Assembly: GCA_018266055.1 (NCBI GenBank)
Contig: JAFDYT010000001.1
Location: forward strand, 186,001-250,000
Origin: Bacteroidota bacterium
GTDB lineage: Bacteria; Bacteroidota; Bacteroidia; Cytophagales; Cyclobacteriaceae
Length of the DNA stretch: 64,000 nucleotides
Reading direction: 5' to 3'
The position numbers were made by a program, and so were the translations under genes. Positions 26,424 through 35,160 of the stretch are shown in pieces. The notes beneath the pieces were generated by a model. It was not told where the DNA came from. It saw only the letters and a list, made by a program, of their open reading frames with translations, and ran no database searches. The stretch's first letter is position 1; each line of letters begins with the position of its first letter.

Positions 26424-27509
26424 ATGCAGACCAATACATTATTTTCACCCTACACCTTGGGTCACGCAACGTTGGCCAACCGAATCGTGATGGCGCCGAT
26501 GACACGCAGCCGCGCGATTCACAACACCCCCAATAGTCTTATCGCAGAATTTTACGCACAGCGCGCCGCCGCCGGACTGTTGATCACCGAAGGAACCTCG
26601 CCTTCACCTAATGGATTAGGCTATGCCCGCATTCCTGGTATCTTCAACGCCGAGCAAGTGGCCGGCTGGAAACTGGTCACCAAAGCGGTGCACGACAAAG
26701 GCGGAAAAATTTTTATTCAACTCATGCACACCGGCCGAATCGGGCATGCCCTTAACCTGCCCGCCGGCGCAAAAGTGGTGGCGCCATCGGCAGTGGTAGC
26801 GCCCGGTCAGATGTGGACGGACAGCGAAGGCATGAAAGATCACCCTGTGCCGCATGCGCTTACCGCGGATGAACTTCAGGCCACCAAAGCAGAATATGTG
26901 CAGGCAGCGAAGAATGCAGTAGCCGCAGGTTTTGACGGTGTTGAGTTGCATGGCGCTAATGGCTATCTGCTTGAGCAGTTTCTTTCGCCGCACTCAAACC
27001 GTCGCACCGACAGCTACGGAGGCTCAGTAGAAAATCGAGCACGCTTTGTGCTTGAAGTAGCACAAGAAGTGAGCAACGCCATCGGTAAGGAAAAAACCGC
27101 TATTCGTCTGTCACCGTATGGTGCCTTCAACGATATGCCACATTATCCAGAGATCGACGCTACCTATTCTTACCTCGCTGAGCAGTTGAGCAATATTGGC
27201 ATAGTCTATATTCATCTGGTGGACCACAGCTCGCAGGGGGCGCCGGTGGTGCCGCAAGCCATTAAAGAAACGATCCGCAAAAAATTCAAAAACACCTTGA
27301 TTCTTTCTGGCGGATACACCGCCGAGCGCGCAGAAGCAGATCTGCAATCTGGTGCTGCTGACCTGGTGGCGTTTGGTAAACCTTTTATCAGTAATCCGGA
27401 TTTGGTGGAAAGGTTTAAAAAAGGAAGCTCCCTTAATGATAAACTAGACGTATCGACATTTTACACTCCGGGCGAGAAAGGGTACACCGACTATCCCGTG
27501 TTAGCTTAA
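26424..27509 (+). CDS. Old yellow enzyme family alkene reductase (NADH:flavin oxidoreductase)
   Basis: 361 residues. LATRIVMAPMTRSRA-like start (LANRIVMAPMTRSRA), FIQLMHTGRIGH, and the catalytic segment VELHGANGYLLEQFLSPHSN, with the flavin/substrate His and Asn, mark the OYE class. ILSGGYTAERAEADL and ADLVAFGKPFISNPDLVERF form the C-terminal FMN-phosphate site. It reduces activated C=C bonds with NAD(P)H in the cytoplasm. Length and motif order are normal. Confidence 0.9.
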   Translation: MQTNTLFSPYTLGHATLANRIVMAPMTRSRAIHNTPNSLIAEFYAQRAAAGLLITEGTSPSPNGLGYARIPGIFNAEQVAGWKLVTKAVHDKGGKIFIQLMHTGRIGHALNLPAGAKVVAPSAVVAPGQMWTDSEGMKDHPVPHALTADELQATKAEYVQAAKNAVAAGFDGVELHGANGYLLEQFLSPHSNRRTDSYGGSVENRARFVLEVAQEVSNAIGKEKTAIRLSPYGAFNDMPHYPEIDATYSYLAEQLSNIGIVYIHLVDHSSQGAPVVPQAIKETIRKKFKNTLILSGGYTAERAEADLQSGAADLVAFGKPFISNPDLVERFKKGSSLNDKLDVSTFYTPGEKGYTDYPVLA

Positions 27510-27532
27510 TATTTTTTTTGGAGTACAGGAGA

Positions 27533-27561
27533 AAGGGGCTGCCGCAAGGTGGCCTTTTTTT
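27533..27561 (+). terminator. Rho-independent terminator after the flavin reductase gene
   Basis: Stem GGCTGCC (27537-27543) / GGTGGCC (27548-27554) with a GCAA tetraloop and two wobble pairs, followed by TTTTTTT. Confidence 0.75.
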
Positions 27562-27688
27562 ATAAATACGGATTATTTAATCCTGTTTAAGGAGGCACAA
27601 GCCTAGCAAATGATTCATAGCCGCAAGTGTGATTTTTATCATAGGAAAATGAGTGGTTCAATTCTATGTTTAGTAAAAACCTAGTCCT

Positions 27689-28759
27689 ATGAAAACTTTA
27701 TTTCTGGCTGTAGCACTATTGGTGCTTTACGACCTTCATATTTCCGCCCAACAACCTGTTGGAAAAATTTCTTCCAAGTTTGATTTTGTACCCGGCGACA
27801 AAATCATTTTTTACAACGACTTTATTTCTGAAAATCTCGGCGACTTCCCAGTTACATGGAATACTTCCGGCAGCGGCGAGATTGTTACTACTGAGCGCTT
27901 TCCAGGCAGATGGTTCCAACTTACCAAAGGAGGCTATTTCATTCCTGAGGCGAAGACACCGTTCGGCGAAAACTATACTATTGAGTTTGACTTTATTCCG
28001 ATGCTGGCCAATGGCGGTGATGGAATGTATGGTGTAGATTTCTTTTTGGTGTCAGGTACGCTTACTAATCCTACGGAAGGAGGAGCCATTCCCGGTAAGG
28101 CGGGACTGAAAATCTCCATCGGTTATGATAATATCTCATGGACCAATTATTCAATGAAGGATGCTGGATATGTAGCCAACGGAAGCAGCCCGTTTCAGTT
28201 TAAGCCCGGTGAAAAATACCACGTAGCATTTTGGGTTCAGAAGCAACGCGTGCGCCTTTACGTGAATGAAAACAAAGTGCTCGACGTACCGCGCGCTCTG
28301 CTGGCTGGCTATCTCTATTCTATTTTCAGAATAGAAACCAGCGACGAAGCGCAACCGATGTTGGGCAATTTCCGCGTAGCCATTGGTCTTCCTGATTTGC
28401 GCAACAAGTTGCTCACGCAGGGAAAATACATTGCATACGGAATTCAGTTTGACGTGAACTCCGATCAGCTTAAACCGGAATCAGAAGGTACACTCAGGGA
28501 AATTGCTTTGTTGATGAAAGAAAACCCCACGCTTCGCATCCGCATTGTGGGCCACACCGATAGCGATGGTGATGCGGGATCAAACATGGATTTATCTAAA
28601 CTCAGGGCCGCGGCAGTGCGCGACGCTCTTACTACTAACTACGGCATTGACAATGCACGGATGGAAACTGACGGAAAGGGAAAAACTCAGCCACTGGTGC
28701 CTAACGATAATCCAATGAATAAAGCAAAAAACCGACGCGTGGAGTTTATTAAGAAATAA
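27689..28759 (+). CDS. OmpA-family protein with N-terminal lectin-like domain
   Basis: 356 residues. Signal peptide (LFLAVALLVLYDLHISAQ), then a jelly-roll/concanavalin-like domain (FEFDFIPMLANGGDGMYGVD-type strands; MLNGTL-type edges; VAFWVQKQRVRLYVNENKVL), then a C-terminal OmpA domain: GIQFDVNSDQLKPESEGTL, RIRIVGHTDSDGDAG, LSKLRAAAVRDAL and AKNRRVEFIKK. The protein would sit in the periplasm or at the outer membrane, holding the wall through the OmpA part and a glycan or protein through the lectin-like part. Strong terminator directly after it. Confidence 0.82.
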   Translation: MKTLFLAVALLVLYDLHISAQQPVGKISSKFDFVPGDKIIFYNDFISENLGDFPVTWNTSGSGEIVTTERFPGRWFQLTKGGYFIPEAKTPFGENYTIEFDFIPMLANGGDGMYGVDFFLVSGTLTNPTEGGAIPGKAGLKISIGYDNISWTNYSMKDAGYVANGSSPFQFKPGEKYHVAFWVQKQRVRLYVNENKVLDVPRALLAGYLYSIFRIETSDEAQPMLGNFRVAIGLPDLRNKLLTQGKYIAYGIQFDVNSDQLKPESEGTLREIALLMKENPTLRIRIVGHTDSDGDAGSNMDLSKLRAAAVRDALTTNYGIDNARMETDGKGKTQPLVPNDNPMNKAKNRRVEFIKK

Positions 28760-28774
28760 TAATGCCCCGAAATA

Positions 28775-28804
28775 AATAAAGCCGTCGAGTGTGACGGCTT
28801 TATT
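28775..28804. terminator. Strong bidirectional rho-independent terminator
   Basis: Perfect 12-bp stem AATAAAGCCGTC (28775-28786) / GACGGCTTTATT (28793-28804) with a 6-nt loop between the convergent OmpA-lectin gene and the 28.8 kb secreted protein gene. Confidence 0.85.
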
Positions 28805-28822
28805 CTTGTACACTATGAAAAT

Positions 28823-29395
28823 TCAATTGAGTTTTTTGAGTCCTTTGCTTTTCGCCTTTTCGCTTTTAGTCTCTTTTTTATTTGACTTGTTTTTTATTTT
28901 CGACTTGTCCTGATCGGACGATGTTTCTTCCTGATTTATTTTTTCATGGTCGTTCTCTTCATTATTATTCAGGTGATCATCGGAGTCAAAATCAGGAGTA
29001 TGCAAATGAGGAAGGTTGGGAATATCAATATCGATCGGAGGGATGTCTATGTTAATCGGCGGTATTGTCACATCCACGGGAGGGATGTTGAGGTTCATTT
29101 CATCCAGGTTGACCTTGAGAGACTCCAGGTGAATTTCCATTTTTTCGAGTGCCACTTCTACAGATTTCATCGCTTTTTCTATGGCAACTTCCACTTGTGC
29201 ATTGATCTCATCTTCGTTGATGTTGATATCAAGGTGGTGAGCACGGGTGGGTATTCGTTTTAGCCCGTCGGCGCGAGGCTCTTCTTTTTCTTCGTTGCGG
29301 GTTTTCTTTTTGGCACCAGTTGTGTCTTGTGAAAAGCCTGATGCTGCCAGCAAAGCCAGCATGATGATCATCAGGTTGCGGAAGGTTATTTTCAT
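28823..29395 (-). CDS. Secreted low-complexity protein with Ile-Pro repeats
   Basis: 190 residues. Signal peptide (LMIIMLALLAASGFSQ), a charged stretch, an amphipathic helical part (VEVAIEKAMKSVEVALEKME), then the repeat block IPPVDVTIPPINIDIPPIDI-DIP, and a Lys/Asp/Ser-rich tail. The Pro-spaced beta-like repeats are unusual. No family recognised; the tail could be disordered or surface-anchored. Confidence 0.6.
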   Translation of the reverse strand: MKITFRNLMIIMLALLAASGFSQDTTGAKKKTRNEEKEEPRADGLKRIPTRAHHLDININEDEINAQVEVAIEKAMKSVEVALEKMEIHLESLKVNLDEMNLNIPPVDVTIPPINIDIPPIDIDIPNLPHLHTPDFDSDDHLNNNEENDHEKINQEETSSDQDKSKIKNKSNKKETKSEKAKSKGLKKLN

Positions 29396-29515
29396 GGGAT
29401 TGGATTTGTTAGGGAATACTTAGTTTGGCCTTAAAGGTTACAGCACATCATGATTTATTTTTCAACGGCATCCATTATTCCACCTGCAGCACGTGATGAA
29501 TTTTTTTTTGACTGA

Positions 29516-29558
29516 CAAAAAAGCGTCAGGCAAAGCGATATGTCTGCCTGACGCTTTG
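29516..29558 (-). terminator. Rho-independent terminator after the giant T9SS protein gene
   Basis: Perfect 12-bp inverted repeat AAGCGTCAGGCA (29521-29532) / TGCCTGACGCTT (29545-29556). Read on the minus strand the stem is followed by TTTTT. It lies about 20 bp beyond the stop codon. Confidence 0.82.
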
Positions 29559-29577
29559 GGCTTACTCTGTGGCTAGA

Positions 29578-32500
29578 TTAATTCTTTATCATCTTAATGA
29601 ATTTGGTAAGACTGCCGTAGCGGGCAACGCACACATATAATCCTGGTACTACCTGACTTCCTTGCTTATCTACTCCACTCCACTCAAACACATGCCGACC
29701 GACAGCGCAACTGTTTCTCCAAGTTGTGATTTCCCTACCATTGCTATCTATGATGCTTAGCTGCACTTCTCCTTCCTCGGGTACATCAAAGAATATGTTA
29801 GTCTTTTGTGAAAACGAGTTTGGATAATTCTGTAGTAATGCAAATGAAACTGGGGCGTCGTTGGGGTCTTTCCAGAGTACCTGATAGGGAACCCGCTTCA
29901 ACTCGTTGTTATAAACAGCGGCGGGAGTTATTGTACTTGTAATATTCACATCTTTGACTGTGGCATCTATCACTCTTTTTGCCAAACTGAATCGGAATAA
30001 TTCCGTCTCATCCTCAAGATTAGCAAACCTACCGCTTTTATCATCCCATAACACTGAAAGTGCTCCATCTACCACATTGCTCGTGCCGAAGGCGGCATCT
30101 GAATTTTGCCTTACCGAAGGGAGGTAGTCAAACCTTGATGGATCCCAGGTTAGCGTGAACTGATAAGCGGAAATAGAGGTAAAGTTTTTTACCCGAACGA
30201 TCACTTCAATCTCGCTTGAGTCTACCTTATTTTCTTCGAGTAAAAATATTACCGCATTGTTAGTAAGACGATCTTGTTGGGTGTTGTCGCGACTAATGTT
30301 CACATCACCGAATTTCACACCTACAAAATCCTGAGCGATTTGCCCATCAACCTGTGTTAACGTTACATTCGACGGATATGGGAAGGGAGAATCACCTGCG
30401 AACGTGTAGTCGGCAAGGACGAATGTCCATTGTTTGTCAACTGGAAAACTATTTATTCCCAAAATCAATTCCTGAATCAAAACAAGATCGATGGTGCTAA
30501 GACTTTGACTACTATTGACATCCCCGGCAATGATTTTGTATGGAGAGTCAAGAATTTGTACCCCAAGAATATGTCGTCGTAAAGCGGCAATGTCCGCAGC
30601 ATCAATTCCGTTGATCGCATGAGGATCATTTATTTTCTGTGGTTCTACCGAATAGGTTGATCCTGCCGGAGCATCAAAGTGATAGTCACCATTACTACTA
30701 GATGTGGCACTTTGCAGACCTTCATTGAGGTTAACGGTCACTTGCTGAATGGCTTCGTGGTTAGGATAATATACCTTCCCGCTTATGGAGATATCAACAT
30801 TGATGGAAACAGTTCCGGATTGAGTGGCAGTAGCAAGTGCACTGTGAGTATTGTCTATTAGCTCAATGCTAAGTGGCTGATTTCCAATTTCAACAGGAGT
30901 GCTTGACCCATAACTCCCTGTTAATTTGAAGCGAATCAAAAACAAGGTGTCGTTATCTGCAATTGTTTGAGGTAAAAGGTGAGGCTCAAACCAAGCCACA
31001 GACAATCGACCTGAACTTGTTTGGGTTAACCCAAAAGCGTTTGCGTCCATCCCCGACAAGTTAAAGGACTCAGTGCCTAAATAGGTAATTACGTTGGGAT
31101 CCCATGTAACTGAAAACTGACTACTGATTATTTTATTAAATCCGGTAGCTCTAACTGGGACCAGTACCTCACTATTCTTATAATCGTGCAAACTGGAAGT
31201 GAAAAGAGTAACGTTGCCTGGATTTTTTACTGTGAGTGTTTGAGTTACAGGGATGGCCGGATTATAGAACCCCCGGTTGTCAATCTCTTGTTGAGCAGTG
31301 ATCACGGTTGACCCTGGCCCCACGAGCGTAACTTTATTACCAAATACGGTTGCCACAGACGGATTTGAACTGGAATAGCTTACCGCCAGCTTTGAACTTG
31401 CTGTAGCCTGAAGGGTGAAAGGAGGGTCGGTCAATGTTTTATCGGGAAGCGCATTGAAGGTGATAGTTTGATTGCCAGGCAATACGTTTAGTACTTGCGA
31501 CACACTTCCGGCAGGGTTGTACGGAGCGCCACCTGCCTGTGCCACTGTAATCGTTGTAGTGCCAACACCGCGAATGGTTACGGTGTTGCCAAGTGAAATG
31601 GCCACTGAGGTGTTTGAACTTGTGCTCGTTATGGTTTTACCCGAACTGGCGGAAGCCGAAAGGCCGAACAAAGGATCACCGAACCGTTTGTCAGGGATCG
31701 GAACAAAGTTAATGGTTTGATTCTGGGCGTTCGTGTAATTGGTTTCCAAGTTTGACGAAACGCTATACGCAGAAGCAGTCGTTCCGTTAAGCGCCTTCAC
31801 TCGATAATAGTACAACGTTTGTGGTGCCAAGCCTGTGACCGCAAAAGTTGTAGCGTTACCCACATCAACATTGGTGTACCCTGACAATGGAGAATTGGAG
31901 AAGAGCTGATAAACATCCATCAGATAGCTTGTGGCGCCAGGCACGGCTAGCCAGTTAGCCATAAATCCATTTGTTGATTGATTGGTGATGGGTAGTAATA
32001 CAGGAGGGCTTAGAACGGTGGAAGCGGATGCTACTTCAGAATTGCCGGACGTGGTGGTACCATTCGACGCACGCACCCGGAAGTAGTATATTGTATTGTT
32101 TTGCAAACCGCTTAGCACTTGTTTGCGGCTGTTCACTTGTAAATTTGTGTAAATAGGTAACAAAGCGCTGAAATCCGATGAAGTCGCCACATCAAGAAAA
32201 TAAGAAGTTGCACCCGCCACCTTACCCCACTGCACGACAAAACTGTCGGATGAAATTTCACTTGCTGAAACCACATCTGGAGCGCCAAAAAGTGGAGCCA
32301 CAACAGTAATAGTGGCTGAATTGAGGCTATGGATCAAATTGCTGGGACTAATGTTCAGGGCTGAAGTACTCCGTAAGCGTACGTAATAAGTGCCCGGGCA
32401 AGGTACTTTAATGGTTGTCGAAGATTGCGCTAGTGTTGATATATCCAGGTCCACAATATTTGTAAAGGCGTCATCGGTCGCCACATCATATCTGTAATCG

Positions 32501-34035
32501 ATCGCAGAACTTATGGCCGGCCATGTTAAAGTGAAGTAGTTGTATCCAACATTTGTCACAGTAGCAACAGGTGGGGCCACGGCCGTTTTCAGGAGATACG
32601 TTTCCGAGTTTTCTGATGTAGAGACGTCATTCTTAGCTCTGATTCGCACATAATAGCTGGTAGCCGGATTCAGGTTTGCTACTAAGGCCGAGTTGGCATA
32701 AACTACTTTGTTATTGTATTCTGGCAAGATGGAAGAAAAATCAGGTGAAGGGGCGACATCAATTTGGTAAGAGCTTGCACCAAGCACACTGTTCCAGTCT
32801 AATTTGAAGGAAGTGTCTGAAATATTGGACGCGTATGGTTGAGACAATTGTATGCTTGAGGGTACGGAAAGTACACTGGGATCAATTGTAATTGGAAGCA
32901 GAGAGGAGATTTCGTAACCAATGGCCGTGTTCAGGTCTATCATTTTGGTCGCCTGATTCGTAGTCATATCAAATTTGAAGATTACTCCCTTCCCATATTT
33001 CCCTCCATAGGTAGCTGGGCACCACAACTCGTTACCTAACTGTGCGAGTTTTACTACTACTTTGCCCCAATCGACGGGCATCTCAAATACAGTCGAGTAT
33101 GTAGCTCCGGAAATCTTAAATAGCGTCCCATTTTTGTTGGCCCCAGAAGCATAAGTTGTTCCATATAAATCACCATTGTCAGCAACAAGAAGCGCTGTCA
33201 AGCCATAGCCATTTTCAGTAACCCCATCGAATTGATGAATGACCTTAAAATCTGAACCATCCGGTTTTATGCTGTAAATAATGCCTTGACCACCTACTTC
33301 ATTGTGACCACCGTACAAATTTCCATCGGCATCGAAAGTAAGCGGAGTGGGTGATCCGGTCTGGCTGGCAAACGTGTGAATGATTTGAAAGGATGAACCA
33401 TCGGGTCTGATTTTAAACACTACTCCAGACTGTGAAAAGGAGTTACCCTGATTAGGATTGACACCGTAAAGAAAACCATCAGTGCCTTTTACAAGGCCAC
33501 CAAACGGATGGCTTCCATTCATCACATCCTGATTAATGAAACTTTTTATCGGATTAAAGTTGTCGCCTGTAAGGTCGACAGAGAAAATCACGCCTCCTGA
33601 GCCAGCACCGTAGAGATTATTTTCTCCCCATAATTTCCCCTCTGCCAATAATAGCGGGCCGGACTCGCTAGCACCAGTCACATCACGGTTAGTAGCATCA
33701 AATTTTTTGATGATGGTAAAATGGCTACCGTCAGACTTTATTTTATAGATCATGCTTTCATCCCCGGAAAGTGAATTATAGCGTGTCGCGCTATAGTAAA
33801 AGCCATCCCCTCCGTTGACGAATTCATTGGCATAACTTGAAACTACTCCGGGCACATCCATTATCTTTTGAAAATTAGTACCGTCAGCGTTAAACCTGAT
33901 CAGCGTGCCGCTATATCCATACCTAAAAAGTCCACCCTTGTTGGCGGCAGCAAGAAAAGCGTTTTGAGCTACTAGCTGAACCTGCGTTATCTGCAAAAGA
34001 AATAAGCAAACAAAATACTGACGGAGATGCTTCAT
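29578..34035 (-). CDS. Giant T9SS-secreted modular protein with cohesin- and dockerin-like modules
   Basis: About 1485 residues from ATG 34035 (the frame extends to 34074; the signal peptide QYFVCLFLLQITQVQLVAQ fits 34035). Order: a propeller-like repeat region with many GGVIFxxxxDGSxF units (for example GVVFKIRPDGSSFQIIHTFA), about four fibronectin-III-like domains, two Ig-like repeats (QTITFNALPDKT), a cohesin-like domain (SSQFSVTWDPNVITYLGTES), a dockerin-like DVNSSQSLSTIDLVLIQEL, a second cohesin-like domain (AYQFTLTWDPSRFDYLP), and a C-terminal PNSFSQKTNIFFDV...LYVCVARYGSLTKFIKMIKN sorting domain. It is exported by type IX secretion and may scaffold other proteins or bind polymers at the surface. 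Confidence 0.8.
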   Translation of the reverse strand: MKHLRQYFVCLFLLQITQVQLVAQNAFLAAANKGGLFRYGYSGTLIRFNADGTNFQKIMDVPGVVSSYANEFVNGGDGFYYSATRYNSLSGDESMIYKIKSDGSHFTIIKKFDATNRDVTGASESGPLLLAEGKLWGENNLYGAGSGGVIFSVDLTGDNFNPIKSFINQDVMNGSHPFGGLVKGTDGFLYGVNPNQGNSFSQSGVVFKIRPDGSSFQIIHTFASQTGSPTPLTFDADGNLYGGHNEVGGQGIIYSIKPDGSDFKVIHQFDGVTENGYGLTALLVADNGDLYGTTYASGANKNGTLFKISGATYSTVFEMPVDWGKVVVKLAQLGNELWCPATYGGKYGKGVIFKFDMTTNQATKMIDLNTAIGYEISSLLPITIDPSVLSVPSSIQLSQPYASNISDTSFKLDWNSVLGASSYQIDVAPSPDFSSILPEYNNKVVYANSALVANLNPATSYYVRIRAKNDVSTSENSETYLLKTAVAPPVATVTNVGYNYFTLTWPAISSAIDYRYDVATDDAFTNIVDLDISTLAQSSTTIKVPCPGTYYVRLRSTSALNISPSNLIHSLNSATITVVAPLFGAPDVVSASEISSDSFVVQWGKVAGATSYFLDVATSSDFSALLPIYTNLQVNSRKQVLSGLQNNTIYYFRVRASNGTTTSGNSEVASASTVLSPPVLLPITNQSTNGFMANWLAVPGATSYLMDVYQLFSNSPLSGYTNVDVGNATTFAVTGLAPQTLYYYRVKALNGTTASAYSVSSNLETNYTNAQNQTINFVPIPDKRFGDPLFGLSASASSGKTITSTSSNTSVAISLGNTVTIRGVGTTTITVAQAGGAPYNPAGSVSQVLNVLPGNQTITFNALPDKTLTDPPFTLQATASSKLAVSYSSSNPSVATVFGNKVTLVGPGSTVITAQQEIDNRGFYNPAIPVTQTLTVKNPGNVTLFTSSLHDYKNSEVLVPVRATGFNKIISSQFSVTWDPNVITYLGTESFNLSGMDANAFGLTQTSSGRLSVAWFEPHLLPQTIADNDTLFLIRFKLTGSYGSSTPVEIGNQPLSIELIDNTHSALATATQSGTVSINVDISISGKVYYPNHEAIQQVTVNLNEGLQSATSSSNGDYHFDAPAGSTYSVEPQKINDPHAINGIDAADIAALRRHILGVQILDSPYKIIAGDVNSSQSLSTIDLVLIQELILGINSFPVDKQWTFVLADYTFAGDSPFPYPSNVTLTQVDGQIAQDFVGVKFGDVNISRDNTQQDRLTNNAVIFLLEENKVDSSEIEVIVRVKNFTSISAYQFTLTWDPSRFDYLPSVRQNSDAAFGTSNVVDGALSVLWDDKSGRFANLEDETELFRFSLAKRVIDATVKDVNITSTITPAAVYNNELKRVPYQVLWKDPNDAPVSFALLQNYPNSFSQKTNIFFDVPEEGEVQLSIIDSNGREITTWRNSCAVGRHVFEWSGVDKQGSQVVPGLYVCVARYGSLTKFIKMIKN

Positions 34036-34221
34036 AAAATGGAAAATTTGGTGAAGCTCAAAAATCACTATCACTATCTACATAGGCTGGTAATTTCGTT
34101 GCAAGACTAGGTCTTATTATGCTTTTTTGACCGTAGTTTGCACTGATTTAGCGTGCTTACTCAAAAGGTGTAGGCGTGAGGTATGTTTCCTCTGATTTTA
34201 TCAACTTCCATGTTTATATAT

Positions 34222-35151
34222 ATGAGAAAAATATTACTTGTTTATTTATCGTTCGCAATCGCTTGCAGTAAAAAAGACCCGATTATACTCCCCTTTCAAC
34301 CCGACCTAATCCCCGAAGGCATTGCCATAGATTCGGCAGCCCGAACCTTATTTCTTAGCAGTCTCCATCACAGTAAAATTGTGACGTGCTCGCTTGACGG
34401 CACAACTGTTGCCGATTTTATCGCTACCCATCAATATCACTTTCAGCCCGGCTTTGGGATGACGATTAAGGGCGACACTTTGTATGCGCTGGGCAATAGC
34501 TTACCAAAAGGAAATAATCGGTCAATTCTCCTTTTACTTAGTAAAAGTACAGGCGCACTCATTCGTTCCTTTGCGCCGCGCGATTCGGCTTTTAAATATT
34601 TAAACGACCTTGCCGTAGCCCGCAACGGCGATGTGTACATCACTGATTCGGAAAACAATAAACTTTACACCGTGAAGCACAGCGCCGATAGCCTGCACGT
34701 GTGGTTGGAGTCTGACGCGATAGCTAATTCCAACGGCATCGCCATTTCCCCTGACGACAAATATCTCTATCTCGCGTCTGACAAGCACGGCATCCGCATC
34801 ATGGAAATAGCCACAAAAAGAATAATGAATGAACAGCCTAACGATTTCAGAGGCATTGACGGCATGAAATATTATCGGCATAGCCTCATCGCTATCGCCA
34901 ACGGAAATCGCGATGAAACTAAAAACGGAGTGTATCGCTATTTTCTTAATGAGACGAATACCGCCATTGTAGAAAAGAAACTACTGTTGGCGCCTGGTGA
35001 AGATTTTGTATTGCCCACCACCTTTGCAATCGTAAATGGGTTCATGTATTTTGTGATCGACTCACAACTTGGCAGCCTCGACGGCGAGCGCAATCAAATT
35101 ATTGACAGTGCCACGCTAAAGAAGTATACGCTGTTGAAATTGAAGATCTGA
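34222..35151 (+). CDS. Beta-propeller lipoprotein (SMP-30/NHL-like)
   Basis: 309 residues from ATG 34222 (lipobox LSFAIAC, Cys15; the longer frame adds 13 residues without a reason). Repeats such as PEGIAIDSAARTLFLSSLHH, NDLAVARNGDVYITDSENNK and NGIAISPDDKYLYLASDKHG are propeller blades of the SMP-30/gluconolactonase-like type, with Asn/Asp residues in the metal-binding positions. It should act at the periplasmic face of a membrane as a hydrolase or binding protein. The divergent promoter region with the giant protein spans 34036-34221. Confidence 0.7.
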   Translation: MRKILLVYLSFAIACSKKDPIILPFQPDLIPEGIAIDSAARTLFLSSLHHSKIVTCSLDGTTVADFIATHQYHFQPGFGMTIKGDTLYALGNSLPKGNNRSILLLLSKSTGALIRSFAPRDSAFKYLNDLAVARNGDVYITDSENNKLYTVKHSADSLHVWLESDAIANSNGIAISPDDKYLYLASDKHGIRIMEIATKRIMNEQPNDFRGIDGMKYYRHSLIAIANGNRDETKNGVYRYFLNETNTAIVEKKLLLAPGEDFVLPTTFAIVNGFMYFVIDSQLGSLDGERNQIIDSATLKKYTLLKLKI

Positions 35152-35160
35152 AAGACTGAA

